Shown: positions 34,282-45,257, numbered from the stretch's first letter. The stretch: DNA of 64,000 bases from Paraphaeosphaeria minitans (GCA_015832175.1 WJXW01000005.1:744001-808000), one strand, 5' to 3'. Numbers and translations: made by a program. The notes: generated by a model from the letters alone, not told the origin.

Positions 34282-35976
34282 ATGCAACGAACGTTCCTTT
34301 TCGCGGCCCGCCGCAGTGCGCCTGCCATTCGCTTCTTTTCCAACACTGCCACTCGCGCGGCGATCAACAAAATCTACCCTTCTGCGCAAGAAGCCATCAA
34401 GGACGTGAAATCGGATACGACTGTTCTTGTTGGTGGGTTCGGATTTTCTGGCGTGCCAAACACACTCATCAATGCTGTGCGCGACCGTAAAGATCTCAAG
34501 AACTTCACGGTTGTGAGCAATAATGCGGGCATGCCTGGCGTAGGACTCGGCCAATGGCTGGATACCAAGCAAGTCGGAAAGATGATCGCCAGTTACATTG
34601 GAGACAATAAGGTGTTCGAACAAATGTACTTGAAGGGAGAATTGGCATTGGAGTTGACGCCGCAAGGAACAATTGCCGAAAAGTGCGCGGCAGGAGCAGC
34701 AGGTGTACCGGCTTTCTACACGCCCGCGGCTTACGGAACAATAGGCAAGTCGATCCACGAAGAGATCGCGTCGCGAATGCTAATTGGTTTCTGCAGTGCA
34801 AACCGGCGAGCTCCCCGTCCAATACAACACAGACGGAACGATCGCAAAGATGGCGCCTCCGAAAGAGACACGGGAATTCAACGGCAAAGCATACGTGATG
34901 GAGGAGTCCATCTTCGGAGACTACGCATTCGTTAAGGTCGCGAAGGCGGACCGTCTCGGAAACTGCACTTTTCGCAAAGCACAGAACAACTTCAATGAAT
35001 CGATGGGAAAGAACGCTAAGATGACGATTGTTGAAGCCGATGAGATCGTTGAAGATGGAGTCATTGCACCGGAAGAAATTCACCTGCAGGGTATCTACGT
35101 CAAGAGGGTCATCAAGAGTACCGAAGAGAAGCAAATTGAGCGCTTAGTACACTACAAGGACCCTGAGGAGCAGAAGCGTGCGATCCTTGAGGGTAAGCAC
35201 AACCTACTCCTTTGCACATGACCTTTCAGTAATTGACATGTGAGCAGGCTCCTCCGAAGCATCCCAGAAACGCGAGCGTATCATCAAGCGAGCGGCACAA
35301 GAACTCAAAGATGGCATGTATGTCAATCTCGGTATCGGCATGCCCCTCGCAGCACCGGCTTTCCTTCCCAAGGGTGTCGAAATCGTTTTGGAGTCAGAGA
35401 ACGGCATCCTAGGAATGGGCGGATACCCCAAGCCCGGAGAGGAGGACCCAGACCTGATCAACGCTGGTAAGGAAACCGTTACTCTGATTAAGGGCGCCTC
35501 GACATTTGGCAGCCACGAATCATTTGGCATGATCAGATCAGGCAGGATCGATGTCGCCATGCTAGGAGCTATGCAGGTAAACACTTACGGAGGTAAGCAA
35601 ATCAGATGCCAGCCACACTAATAAGCTTTCTTATTAACATCGTATAGATCTTGCCAACTTTATGCTTCCAGGAAAGGTCAAGGGCATCGGTGGTGCCATG
35701 GACCTTGTCGCAAACCCCTCGCAAACCAAGGTCGTCATCACCATGGAGCACACCGACAAGAAGGGCAACCCTAAGATTCTCAAGCAATGCACGTTCCCGC
35801 TCACCGGCCAGAAGTGTGTATCAACCATCATCACTGACCTTGCTGTCTTCGATGTTAGCCCTATTGAAGGGCTCACTCTGAAAGAAGTCGCAAAGGGCGT
35901 GACCGTTGATGAGGTTAAGGCGAAGACTGAGGCGCCTTTCAAGGTAGCTGAAGACTTAAAGGAGATGGACATATAG
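34282..35976 (+). CDS. SCOT-type CoA-transferase (3-oxoacid / 3-oxoadipate CoA-transferase), mitochondrial
   Basis: Four exons: 34282-34744, 34797-35192, 35248-35592 and 35648-35976, giving 510 aa, the usual fused alpha/beta length. The leader [20 protein letters not shown] is a textbook mitochondrial presequence. The alpha half has [16 protein letters not shown]; the beta half has the catalytic Glu337 in [10 protein letters not shown] and later [14 protein letters not shown]. Succinyl-CoA:3-ketoacid transferases serve ketone use; close relatives serve 3-oxoadipate activation. The flanking reductase and thiolase favour 3-oxoadipate as the acceptor. The first intron (34745-34796) has a GC donor (GCAAGT), required by the reading frame and supported by a GCTAAT branch motif. 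Confidence 0.92.
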
Positions 35977-36098
35977 GCTCTCTTCCGCATTTCGTTACTT
36001 TATGATATTAGCATTGGGGTTTGAGCTTAGCATTTGGCGCTGAAGGGGTCTGTATAAATTGAACGATATCCTCTTGTTCCCTCACCCTCGGCCCCTTC

Positions 36099-37202
36099 CT
36101 ACTCAAACTGCCACGACCCATCCTCGCCTTTCTTGCCTTTGTCCTCATACCCTTTTGGCAACTGCCCTCCAATATGTAGGTAAACACTACTCCCATCTCG
36201 ATCAAAACACCTCTCGTCCTTGCTCGCACTCTCCCAAACCTCCATTGCCGCTTCCGCCATAACCGGATTTAGCCCCACCTGTTTCGCGCTCTCGATCGCA
36301 AGCCCCAAGTCCTTCAACATCATCTGCGTCTTGAAACCCGGCTTGTATCCGCTGTTACTCGGCACCCAGATATCCGTCACATTAGGTACTGGCATGACGT
36401 GGTCGCACATCCAAGACTGGCCTGTGGATGCGCGTATCACAGAGTAGAGCTCCTTGGGGTCGAGACCCTGGGCGACGCCGATGGCGAGGGCTTCTGCAGT
36501 TGCCAGCAGGATAGTGCCGGATAAGTAGTTGTTCGAGATTTTTGCAGTCAGACCGGCACCGAGGGAGGAGAGGTAGAAGAATTTTGATGGGGAGCCCATC
36601 ATTGAGAGAGCGTTTTCGAGGCGCTTTGATGTAGGATTGGACTCGGAGGGTTCGGGATGGCCGATGAGCATGGAAAGGTCGCCTTGCTCTGCTGCTGGAA
36701 CGCCGCCCTGGGAGTGTCAGTGCTGTGGATACATTCGGTAATCTTTATGGTACCTACAGAGACGGGCGTGTCCACATATGTTCCTAATCCTCGCTCTTTT
36801 AGTATTTCACCGACTTCCCTCGTGCTCTTCACGTCGATTGTGCTGCATTCGCACAACACCCTTTCTTCATCTTTCTTCGCAGCAATCACGCCATCTGTCT
36901 CATCCAAGTAGACTTCTTTCACGTCTTGTGCACCGGGCACGATTGATATGACTACTTTTGCATTTTCAGCTGCGTCGCGTGCGGTCGATACAATCTCTAT
37001 TGGCCCATGTTTGCTGTGCTCGTCTTGGAAGCGCTTGCAAGCAGAAACATTGATGTCGTTTACGTAGAAAGTTACAGATGCTTGCATCTTCTTTCTTACA
37101 TTTGAGGCCATTGCGTAGCCCATTGCTCCAAGGCCTAAAGACGTCAGAATCTTGAAAGATCCAGCTCATGTACTTACCAATGAAAGCATAATTCTCCGCC
37201 AT
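36099..37202 (-). CDS. 3-hydroxyisobutyrate dehydrogenase-like beta-hydroxyacid dehydrogenase
   Basis: Three exons (complement): 36099-36707, 36758-37134 and 37178-37202, giving 336 aa. The Rossmann motif GLGAMG is at 9-14, the substrate motif DTPVSGGVPAAEQG follows the second intron, and the catalytic Lys190 sits in GAGLTAKISNN. The length is typical. No leader is seen: the Rossmann strand begins at residue 5, unlike the mitochondrial valine-pathway enzyme. It may therefore reduce or oxidise a short beta-hydroxyacid intermediate made by the cluster. It shares a 435-bp divergent promoter with the NmrA-like gene, with one ATGTGGGG site in it. Confidence 0.88.
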
Positions 37203-37331
37203 TTTCCAAGTATCAGGATTCACGAGCACAGAGAATAAGACAGAGACTTAGTAGAAATTTGGTTCCTGTATGCAGTGTGTAGTAGTAACCCTCTCATAAG
37301 GTAGGTAGTCCCTGTGTGTGATCGACCCGTT

Positions 37332-37341
37332 GCCCCACATC
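37332..37341 (-). promoter_or_regulatory. GATGTGGGGC site, dehydrogenase/NmrA-like divergent promoter
   Basis: The plus strand reads GCCCCACATC, 130-139 bp upstream of the dehydrogenase start and about 300 bp from the NmrA-like start. This matches the distance seen at the dioxygenase, lyase, thiolase and P450 genes (roughly 120-150 bp). Confidence 0.55.
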
Positions 37342-37637
37342 TTCCCCTCATTCTCCATATTCACCCCAAACGTCCAATCCACAGCTGGGACTAGGTCGCA
37401 GACGGTAAGTAAGCTGTAGCAGTATGATCCTCGTCCACGCCACTAGTCTCTCCGTGCAACTGCTGATCGAAGAGGATCAACAAGCCACTGTCGAGACGTT
37501 CGCCTCTGAACCGCCCTCAAGGAAGCAATATACCAGGCCTGATATCCACCCTTCTCACAAGTACTCGATGTATATCTCTTTGCTAGGCTTGATAGCTTGC
37601 AACTCTGGCTAACACATCGCTAGCCCAAAGTGCGAAT

Positions 37638-38634
37638 ATGGCACCGTCCAAGCTGCTCAAAATAGGTGTGATTGGTCCCGCAGGGTTTGGAGGCTCCTAT
37701 CTCTGTGTTGAGCTCCTAAACCGCGGCCACACTGTCATCGGAATATCTCGTACCCCCGAAAAACTCGGTTCGCACGAGCGCTACTCTCCACGCTCTGTCG
37801 ACATCGACTCGGTTCCCTTCTCCGAGCTCGCAAAATACTTTGAAGGCATCGATGTCCTGGTATCCGAGTATGGCCCGCACACCGGGGGCGCAGATGCGTT
37901 GGTTTACAGTAAGCACTCTACCAAATCTCACGAACGGCCACCTAAAAGAAGCAGTGCCATTTCTCGAGACAACCCGCAAGATCGTTCTCGCGGTCAAGCA
38001 GTCAGACGTCAAGTACTTTCTCTTCGTCGGCGGCGCCGGGTCGCTCCACGTGCCAGGAACGCCCGAGTGCTGCGTCGACCACCCCGACTTCTTCATGGCA
38101 TATCGACGTGCCATCACGACTTCCGAGGCGCATATCGCGTACATGGAAGAGCGGTTGGGTGTCATGGGAACTGCTCTCCGCGCATACCGTGACGCACGAT
38201 TCGCAGAGCAGAGAGGGCGCGCTACGGCTGAGCACCGGAAAGTTATCACGGAATATGAATCGTCTGTCAATGGAAAGGATCGTGCGACTGACTTTATCAA
38301 GGCTGGACGCACCGCCTTTATGTTCTTTGATGGCAATACGTCTTTCAGGTGGTCGTTTGTGTCGCCATCTGCGCTGTATAGACCTGGGGTACGGACCGGG
38401 AAGTACGAAATAAGCGTTGATGATATGGTACTGGTGGGGGAAGAGCGGGAAGGTAGTATTTTCGAGGGGAGACTGACTGGGATCAGTGTTGCAGATATGG
38501 CAATTGCGATCGCAGACGAAGTGGAAAACGAGAAGTTGGTTGGAAAGCATTGGAGTGCGTGGGGCGACATCAGTGAGGACAAGCCGGCTTCTGCATACTT
38601 GTATTTGAACAATGTGGAGGGTGGAAGCAAATGA
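37638..38634 (+). CDS. NmrA-like / isoflavone-reductase-type NAD(P)-binding protein
   Basis: Two exons, 37638-37908 and 37949-38634, encode 318 aa; the intron is only 40 bp, the shortest I propose, but the frame requires it. The N-terminal motif GVIGPAGFGGSYL is a GxxGxxG dinucleotide fold, followed by NRGHTVIGISRTPEKLG and later KYFLFVGGAGSL. There is no Tyr-x3-Lys catalytic pair of classical SDRs at the usual place, so it is an atypical member (NmrA or NAD-dependent epimerase group). It could be a reductase or a redox sensor. It faces the hydroxyacid dehydrogenase across a shared promoter. Confidence 0.8.
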
Positions 38635-38697
38635 AAGCGTACCCGTTGCTTGTCTTGTAGAGTTGGGCCGGAGATGGACATGCTGATCGGCCTAAAA

Positions 38698-39730
38698 CTA
38701 TGGCATCTTGTGTTCAAGTTTATCTGCGTCCCAGCTTGTACCCTGGCTTGCAAGGAAACGCTGCCCCTTAGCAAGTACCTCGCTGTTTTCCTCACCCAGC
38801 CATTGAGGTTCAAGGGTTTGTATAGCATCTTCGATCTCGTAGGGTTCACCGCCAGCGATCCAAAGTATCTTCCCTGCAAATGGCATCTTAGCTCCAGCAT
38901 GAAAATTGCCTTCTTCGCTTCGATTAGCAGAGGCACAGAGGACCATGCTTCTCGCAACATCTTCGGGTTCGTTCTCAGGAAGACTAAGTTCGCGCCAGCC
39001 GGTCTCGATACCTCTGACGAGCTTTGTCTCTGCGCGCTGATTAGAACCTTGTCAGTCACAAAGTGGAAGAAGACTGGACTTACTTGTCATCCACGGGCAT
39101 ATAACGTTGATCCGTATGTTTTCTTCAATAGCGACGATATGCAAGCCGCGCATAAGACCCAAGACTCCATGTTTGCTTGCGGTATACGGTGCTAAGCCTC
39201 CGCACTCTTTAAAGCCCGCAATGGAACTGACTAGAACGAGATCACCCCCTCCAATCTTCCTGAGGTAATGCATTCCGATTCTCGCCGTATATATTGCGCC
39301 TTTCAGATTGATATCAACCTCCATCATGCTGGGCTCCACGGAGATGTCCGAGCTTGGGTCAAAGATGTCCTTGTGATTCGCCACGCCGGCGTTGGCAACA
39401 ACGACATCTATCGTGCCGTATGTATCTTCTGCTAAAGCGAAAAGATCGAGCTGGGAACGGTAAGATGATGTATCGCAGTGTTGGAATCGGACCGCGTCGC
39501 CGAGGGAAGACTCAAGGTCGCGCGCTGCCGGTTCATTGACATCGCCAAAGACAACTTTGCACCCTGCCTCTGTAATGAAATCAGCCAACAGCGCCGAGAG
39601 ATAGTAGATTTTACTTGCCAACAAACTGCGTCACTGCAGCTCTCCCGATTCCCGTTGCTCCTCCTGTAAGCACCACTACCTTCCCATTGAGAGTGCTAAG
39701 AAGCTCCGAATTGAATTGCACGTGAACCAT
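38698..39730 (-). CDS. Short-chain dehydrogenase/reductase
   Basis: Three exons (complement): 38698-39029, 39084-39569 and 39619-39730, giving 309 aa. The cofactor motif TGGATGIG is at 22-29, NAG at 97-99, and the catalytic Ser152/153, Tyr166 and Lys170 are in SSIAG and YTASKHG. An acidic residue after the second strand (VVFGD) suggests NAD rather than NADP. The first intron (39570-39618) needs a GC donor, GCAAGT, to keep frame; the only nearby GT would shift it. It ends 63 bp from the 3' end of the NmrA-like gene, tail to tail. A CCCCAC core lies at 39827-39832, about 100 bp upstream. Confidence 0.88.
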
Positions 39731-39965
39731 ATCTACGAAGGCTTTACAGCACAAATTCTACAGGGGTTGATGCTGCCTCCATGCTGTTCGACCAACGATT
39801 TTGTCCATTGTTGGAGTTCCCCGCACCCCACACGCAACGTAGGGCGGGGAGAACGTCCACTTCACCCCTCACAAACTGCCCCTCACTAGAAGTAAACAAG
39901 GCTAGCCTGCCGGAACTGAAAACGGTTCCTCAATTCCGATTTCTATCTAAACTATCTATCACTTA

Positions 39966-41814
39966 CTATTGACCAAAGGCGAAGTTCTGAAACACGTCCA
40001 TGACCAAGTCGAAGCCGATCTGCTCGCCCAGCTTGAGCACGCGGTCATGCCTTCCGACCTCCGCGGGGTTTCCTGACGCGACGTACTTTGCCGTGATACC
40101 CTCACTGCTTGGCCCATAGACCCTCGCCCCAAATTGCTCGCCCTCAACAGGCGGCCATGGATCATTACCGTTGATGAACTCGATGATGTCTTCACCGTAT
40201 GCGCGTGCAACCTTCTTCTGCTTGTCTCTCAGGTGCTCTTTGTAATTTTGGAAGAGGAACGCAACGTCTAGAATGTGACCTGCTTCGCCTTTGAACTTGC
40301 CCTCCCACGGAATGCCTTCGTTGAAGTGGTAGAGGAAGAATTTGTTGGCTTTTGTTCGTGGCCAGCCCTTTGCGAAGGCAAGGGACGGCGCGTAGAAGCT
40401 GATCTCTGTGCCGAAGCGAAGGATGGAGAGGAGTGCTTCGTCATCGTTACTTGGGGAGGTAATGTTGTAGGCCGAAAGCAGAGTCGAAACTGCGTCAGGA
40501 TGGTCCGACAACGTCTTGTTGACTGACTCGATGAACTGCGATGCGATGTTCGGCAGCTTCGCATTGAGACCCAGATACGCAAGGATGCTTCCCTGGTGGA
40601 TTGATTAGTAGCCTTTCATGAGCTGGAGGGACAGTTACTGACATCAAGCTTCGAATCGCCTATCATCACTGCAGAACACCAATTTCGACCGGGAAGTGGG
40701 AACTTTGGGTCTTCTGACTGAGAAGACACCCCAGGAAAAGTCGCAACGCCGGGAACAATGTCATTGTCGACTGATGGGGTCAAAGGTGTTCCAGGTGGCA
40801 CCTTCTGCCACAGATCATCAACAGGCAGGGAAAGCAGCGTTTGGACACGCTCCTCCGGCGTTTTATCCTTCAGTCCAAACGCCTCAATGATCTTTGAGTA
40901 TGCCGTTTCGGTTACAGCCTCCGGGATTGGCTTGAACAAAAGTATTGCACCGCCCGTGCTCAGAACTCGCTTCACAAGGGGTTTTTTCGAGGTCAGTAGC
41001 ATGAGAGCAGAAACTGTTATCATAAGCGTCTTGCCGCTGGTCGTTCGAAGGTACATACAGCCACCGGCACTTTCGCCAGAAACAGTGATCTCTTCCGGAT
41101 TGCCGCCAAACCCACAGATGTATTTACGTACCCACTGTAGGGCGGTGCGTTGGTCATGGAAACCATTGTTGGCTTTATAACCGTAGCTTCGAAGTTCCTT
41201 CGAAGTCATGAAACCAGTCACGCCAAGGCGGTAGCTGATAACCATTAGTGACCATGAGACCTTGTCCGGCACAATTTACCTACTTGATAGTCACGCCGAT
41301 AATGGGCTTGCCCTTCTCGATGGATATTCGGACGAGTGGTGCCGGATCGTAGTGCGGATACCAGCTCGAACCCACGGCAAAGCCGCCTCCATGCACGAAA
41401 ACGTGCACTGGAAGCTTTGCGTTGCTGTCGATATTACCATTTTTGCCTACTGGAACGGTAATGTTTAAATTCAGACCTTCAATGTCCGAATGATTGGGAA
41501 CGTCTGGGGGCAATGGCAGCTCCTTTTGTATAAATTCAAATTCGTTATTGACTGCGCCAATAGGTGAGACAGTGGGAGGCCTAGTCTATATGAGTGACGG
41601 TCTATCAGTATTTTTGGCATGGTGTGTACCCGAATTTGGTGGCGTCTATCAGTCCAGAGCTATAGTCTGTTACCAGCGATGGCGCTGCAAACCGGTTCTC
41701 CAATGAAGCGTATTTGAGGCCTAAGAACTGGACCACGCCATCATTGCTGTTTCCCTGAATCTCTCCTAAGTCCTTGTGCTTGTGCTTGTGCTTGTGCTTG
41801 TGCGTTATCGTCAT
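39966..41814 (-). CDS. Type B carboxylesterase, intracellular
   Basis: Five exons (complement): 39966-40592, 40643-41013, 41059-41234, 41284-41580 and 41630-41814, giving 551 aa. The oxyanion motif HGGGF starts at His125, the nucleophile Ser216 is in SGESAGG, and a C-terminal LYHFNEGIPWEG supplies the likely catalytic His. Fungal family members are mostly secreted, but this one has no signal peptide. It begins MTITHKHKHKHKHKD, a His-Lys repeat coded by a 6-bp microsatellite. It may release an aromatic acid from an ester inside the cell, which would make it the entry step of the cluster. It shares a 531-bp promoter with the lactonase gene. Confidence 0.88.
41774..41804. repeat. Hexanucleotide microsatellite (CTTGTG)n inside a coding exon
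   Basis: About five units, coding for the His-Lys repeat at residues 4-13 of the esterase. As the unit is 6 bp, length changes would keep the frame. Confidence 0.9.
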
Positions 41815-41989
41815 TTGAGCGAGGTAATCGAATTTCCAGTCCTAGGTAACAAGTCCGGTGACAAAAACTAAACGCTAGCAAACAGTTTCTATTCAGAAGA
41901 TGTACGCATCTCGACAGTGCGTAATAAATTGCGAAATAAAGTGTTGATCCTTCGCAAAAAGCTACCCCGCTATGTCGCGAGTACCATAA

Positions 41990-42047
41990 GTGGGGCTGAA
42001 TACTAGTCGATGCTGCGGGCCGTTCACTGGTCTGGGATCATGTGGGG
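41990..42047 (+). promoter_or_regulatory. GTGGGG and ATGTGGGG in the esterase/lactonase divergent promoter
   Basis: GTGGGG at 41990-41995 and ATGTGGGG at 42040-42047, about 180-230 bp upstream of the esterase start and 300-350 bp from the lactonase start. This is the right-most occurrence of the motif. Confidence 0.55.
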
Positions 42048-42345
42048 AAAGCTCTTTAAGAAATCTGTTCCTTCACACGTATCTACGATGAGGTATGAAT
42101 ACTCCCAACGCGGATGATAATCGGCTCTGCTGAGACCAGAAACGAAGGATCGTATTCGTTTCAGTTGAGAAGGCTGAGGCGATACGCGGCAGGCCTGCAT
42201 TTGGAGACAAGTATTTGACTAGGCTGCACTTGCCTTGCTAAGGCATAGTGTAATATATGGAGCCCACCGTTTAACATATTCCGTTGTACTTATACTTGAG
42301 CTTGACGACTTCGTGACCTTGTAGCGCCTGTACTGAGTAGCAGAG

Positions 42346-43419
42346 ATGGCCACGAGCCTTATCCCACAGCCCACGGCGTTCGTTGGCTTGTCACTACTGG
42401 ATGGCGGCAGCTTCATCGCAGACACAGATAAGCTGCATGCACATGTCAGCAATGCCAAGTTTCGAATGTACAATTGGGCTTTTTGCATCTCACATGGCGA
42501 TAAGCGCATTGTATGGGATCTCGGACTCGAAGAGGTAGGGTTATGCGTCGTAGAAGACGTGATATGCTCACAAACTGTAGGATCGCTCCTTATACACGCC
42601 TTGGGTCAACAGATTCATGCTGGATTTTGTGAATCCTGCAGGTCCGAGAAAGAGCATAGTAAAGCAGCTGAGCGAGAGGGGTGTATCATCTGCTCAGATC
42701 AAAACGATAATTTTCAGGTTTGAAACGTCAAACCCCAAGCTTGATCACATCGCTAAATCTTCAAGTCACGCGCACTGGGATCATTGTCGACCAATTCGAG
42801 GTGCGTTTCCGAATGCAACAGCATACTTCGGGCCCGGCACAAAAGTAGGGTGTGCGCCAGGACATCTTGCAAACCCAATGGCGCAATGGGATGGAAGGTT
42901 CTTCGACCCTGAGCGAGCGACCGAACGAGCTGAAGAGCTTGATGGCCCCTGGGTATCGTTCGGGCCCTTCCCAAAGGCAATGGATTACTTTGGCGACGCC
43001 AGCTTCTGGGTAATTCAAGCTCCTGGGCACATGCCTGGAAATTTATGTGCAGCTGCACGACTAGAGAGTGGCGACTGGGTTCTGTTAGGCAGCGATTGCT
43101 GCCACTCAAGGTGAGCTTCTCCAAATCGTACTGTTTCCATACTGAAAGAACCAGAGGTATCCTCGATGGAACTCACGAGGTCGCACAGTTTTGCGTACCG
43201 CACCGGCAAGGTACGATGTCGCTTCATGCCGATATTGAGGCCGCCAAAGACACTATCTCAAAGATTCGAGTGCTGGAAAAAGAGCATGGCTTCCACGTAG
43301 CGCTGGCACATGACGCTGAATGGCTGAAAAAAGGGTCAGACATGGTATTGATGGGCCTCCTCGATGCGCAAATGCAAATCGCGGCTAAAGAGCGAATACC
43401 AAAAGAAGAGGTAGCCTGA
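42346..43419 (+). CDS. Metallo-beta-lactamase-fold lactonase-like hydrolase
   Basis: Four exons: 42346-42534, 42581-42717, 42766-43110 and 43155-43419, giving 311 aa. The metal motif HAHWDH is at 110-115, a third His (197) in APGHMPGN, the bridging Asp219 in LLGSD, and a last His276 in ALAHDAEW. The set is complete for a dinuclear site and resembles N-acyl-homoserine-lactone lactonases. The cycloisomerase-like enzyme in the same cluster should make a muconolactone, so a role opening that lactone fits well, as an alternative to the alpha/beta-hydrolase enol-lactonases used elsewhere. Quorum quenching is the other option. The HAHWDH motif is interrupted by an intron just before it (phase 2 at Ser109). 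Confidence 0.87.
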
Positions 43420-43914
43420 TATTATGGATAGGTGGCGTTGTGGTAGGGACGGGAGTGATGGCTGTCCAGATACCTAGTACAAAGCAGGCATTGACCGGAA
43501 GCAACCTTGTACACACGATGTTTGGCGTGTGGTTGTTGTCTCAGTGGTCCTGGAGAAAACATCTTGGAGATTACCTACGTTGCCCGCTACCTATGAAGTG
43601 AGCTACGCCCAACAAGGCAGGGCTAGGTAGATAGCGTACCTAGCGCTGAAACGGCCGTGTCGTATAACATCAATGCACGTCCCCCTTCCACTTCGTCTTC
43701 TTTGCATCTGCACTCGTCATCAATAGCAATGGAGATACCGTCATGCCTCACACTTATTTGTCCGGTTTATTTGTTTCCCTGGGGTATTTCTTTGTCTAGC
43801 TTTATGCTCACAGATGCTTTTACCGTGATGTACCTAATATTTTTCTGCAGGGCCACTTGAAACTCATGGGGAAATCGATCAGTCTTCTACCTAGTGGTGC
43901 ACATGATCAGCAAG

Positions 43915-44190
43915 TTGTCACGACAATCTCGCAGAAGTACGACATGCCCGGGGCGTGATATCTGGAATATGACCAGCTGGCCCACCGCAACTGATTGTCA
44001 CGGATTCGGACTTGGCGAACCAATTCACAATTTGGAAAAATCACCCAAAACATATTGTGGCAGTCAAATCCATGGACGCCATCCTAGAAACAGGCAATAT
44101 AGCAACAGCAGACGGGCCGATGTGGAAAGCTGCCCACAACATGATGATGTCAGCCAAAAACGCGACTTATGCACGATGGACCGTATCCTG
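43915..44190 (+). pseudogene. Cytochrome P450 relic
   Basis: One frame reads TISQKYDMPGA, a TGA at 43957-43959, then YLEYDQLAH. A frame shift leads into LIVTDSDLANQFTIWKNHPKH, DAILETGNIATADG and PMWKAAHNMMMSA. This matches the substrate-entry and helix-C region of fungal P450s, with Trp preceding the haem-propionate His/Arg. No I-helix, ExxR or haem loop follows before 45 kb. A nonsense codon, a frame shift and the loss of about three quarters of the gene make it dead. It is not a copy of the intact P450 at 16901-18577, whose helix-C region differs. Confidence 0.65.
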
Positions 44191-45257
44191 CGAGAGCGCC
44201 TGCTTGAGGTACTAAAGACGCAAAGAGTGGTTCTTGACCCGAGCTTCCTGCATATGGCAATCTCACAAAGTAAACAATGTTCAACGAGTTACAAGTATAG
44301 TTGCTCTCTAAGTTTGGGTGGACGGGCCTGGATACGATATCTGGAGATAGAGCTTTCACGGTGATGAAGTGTGAGGCAAATCCCATTGATGGGATGCCCA
44401 TGACCGTAAGGAGGACGGAATGAAGAGCTGGAACATCTTTAAAAGAATGAATCAAACATCGTAGCTAGACCTGCCTTGCCATGGCGCTGTACTGCCTGTC
44501 ATGTTGCGCACAGCCACTGGGGTTGAGCAATGTGAAACACGTGTGGGTTGGGACCACGGACGGCGCGAGGCTGACAGCGTGCAACGTGTCTGTACAAAGA
44601 TGTGCATTTGAATATCAGCCTTGGCCCTGAAAGTGATTGTTTGCAATGCACAGACGAATAAGCTATGTGAATTAGGCCACTTTTGAATACATTGCGTTGG
44701 TGCTGTAATTCCACAGCTGTTGGGTGTCATACCTAGGTACCTATCGCGTCAGGCAGGATGCGATGGCATAGGTAGATTTAGTTCGTCCCTTCTCAAAAAT
44801 ATCTCCTCTTTTTAGAACTTCCCCTACCTGACTCGACACCATGGCAACCCCCCTCAACGTTTCCAACTTCGCTCAAGCCTTGCTTGTTCGCCGCTATTAG
44901 CCGCGAGGTCTGTACACTCATTCATTACAAAGATGCAGCACGCGCCCCACCCTTCGCGCTTCCGCAGGCAGCGACTACCTAGCGGAGTCCACAACCGTGT
45001 TATTAGTACTCCACTCGGCGCGTCTTTACACAAGCATCGTGTAAGCTGCGTGCGGCTGTCTGATCTGACCAAAGGTGCGGATCGTCTTCCGCGGTGGAAC
45101 CTAAGCCTGCGCTAACTGACAAAAAGGTTCCGTCGACGTACCTAACGGGCCGTTACCTATCGAAGACGCATAGCTCCGATGGCTTGCTTTATTAAGAACG
45201 CGGCCTGCCCGCCATGGTGGAGGGTACCTGAGATGTTGGTCGTTTCGTGAAGTCAAC
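44191..45257. other. Intergenic spacer
   Basis: No coding frame with codon structure or a recognisable motif. It separates the P450 relic from the MFS gene and holds no ATGTGGGG site. Confidence 0.5.

Noticed and set aside
37716..39059. A 447-codon open frame on the minus strand across the NmrA-like gene
   Set aside because: It is antisense to a gene with clear family motifs, shows no motif of its own, and has the composition of a codon shadow.
18578..42345. Reading every GTGGGG as a CreA site only
   Set aside because: The core does fit SYGGRG and CreA may act here, but CreA does not explain the conserved ATG prefix, the identical 12-mers at two promoters, or the confinement to this cluster. 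Kept as an alternative.
16901..43419. Secondary-metabolite cluster (P450, SDR, NmrA, MFS, regulator)
   Set aside because: No polyketide synthase, NRPS, terpene cyclase or prenyltransferase is present, and the enzyme set is catabolic.
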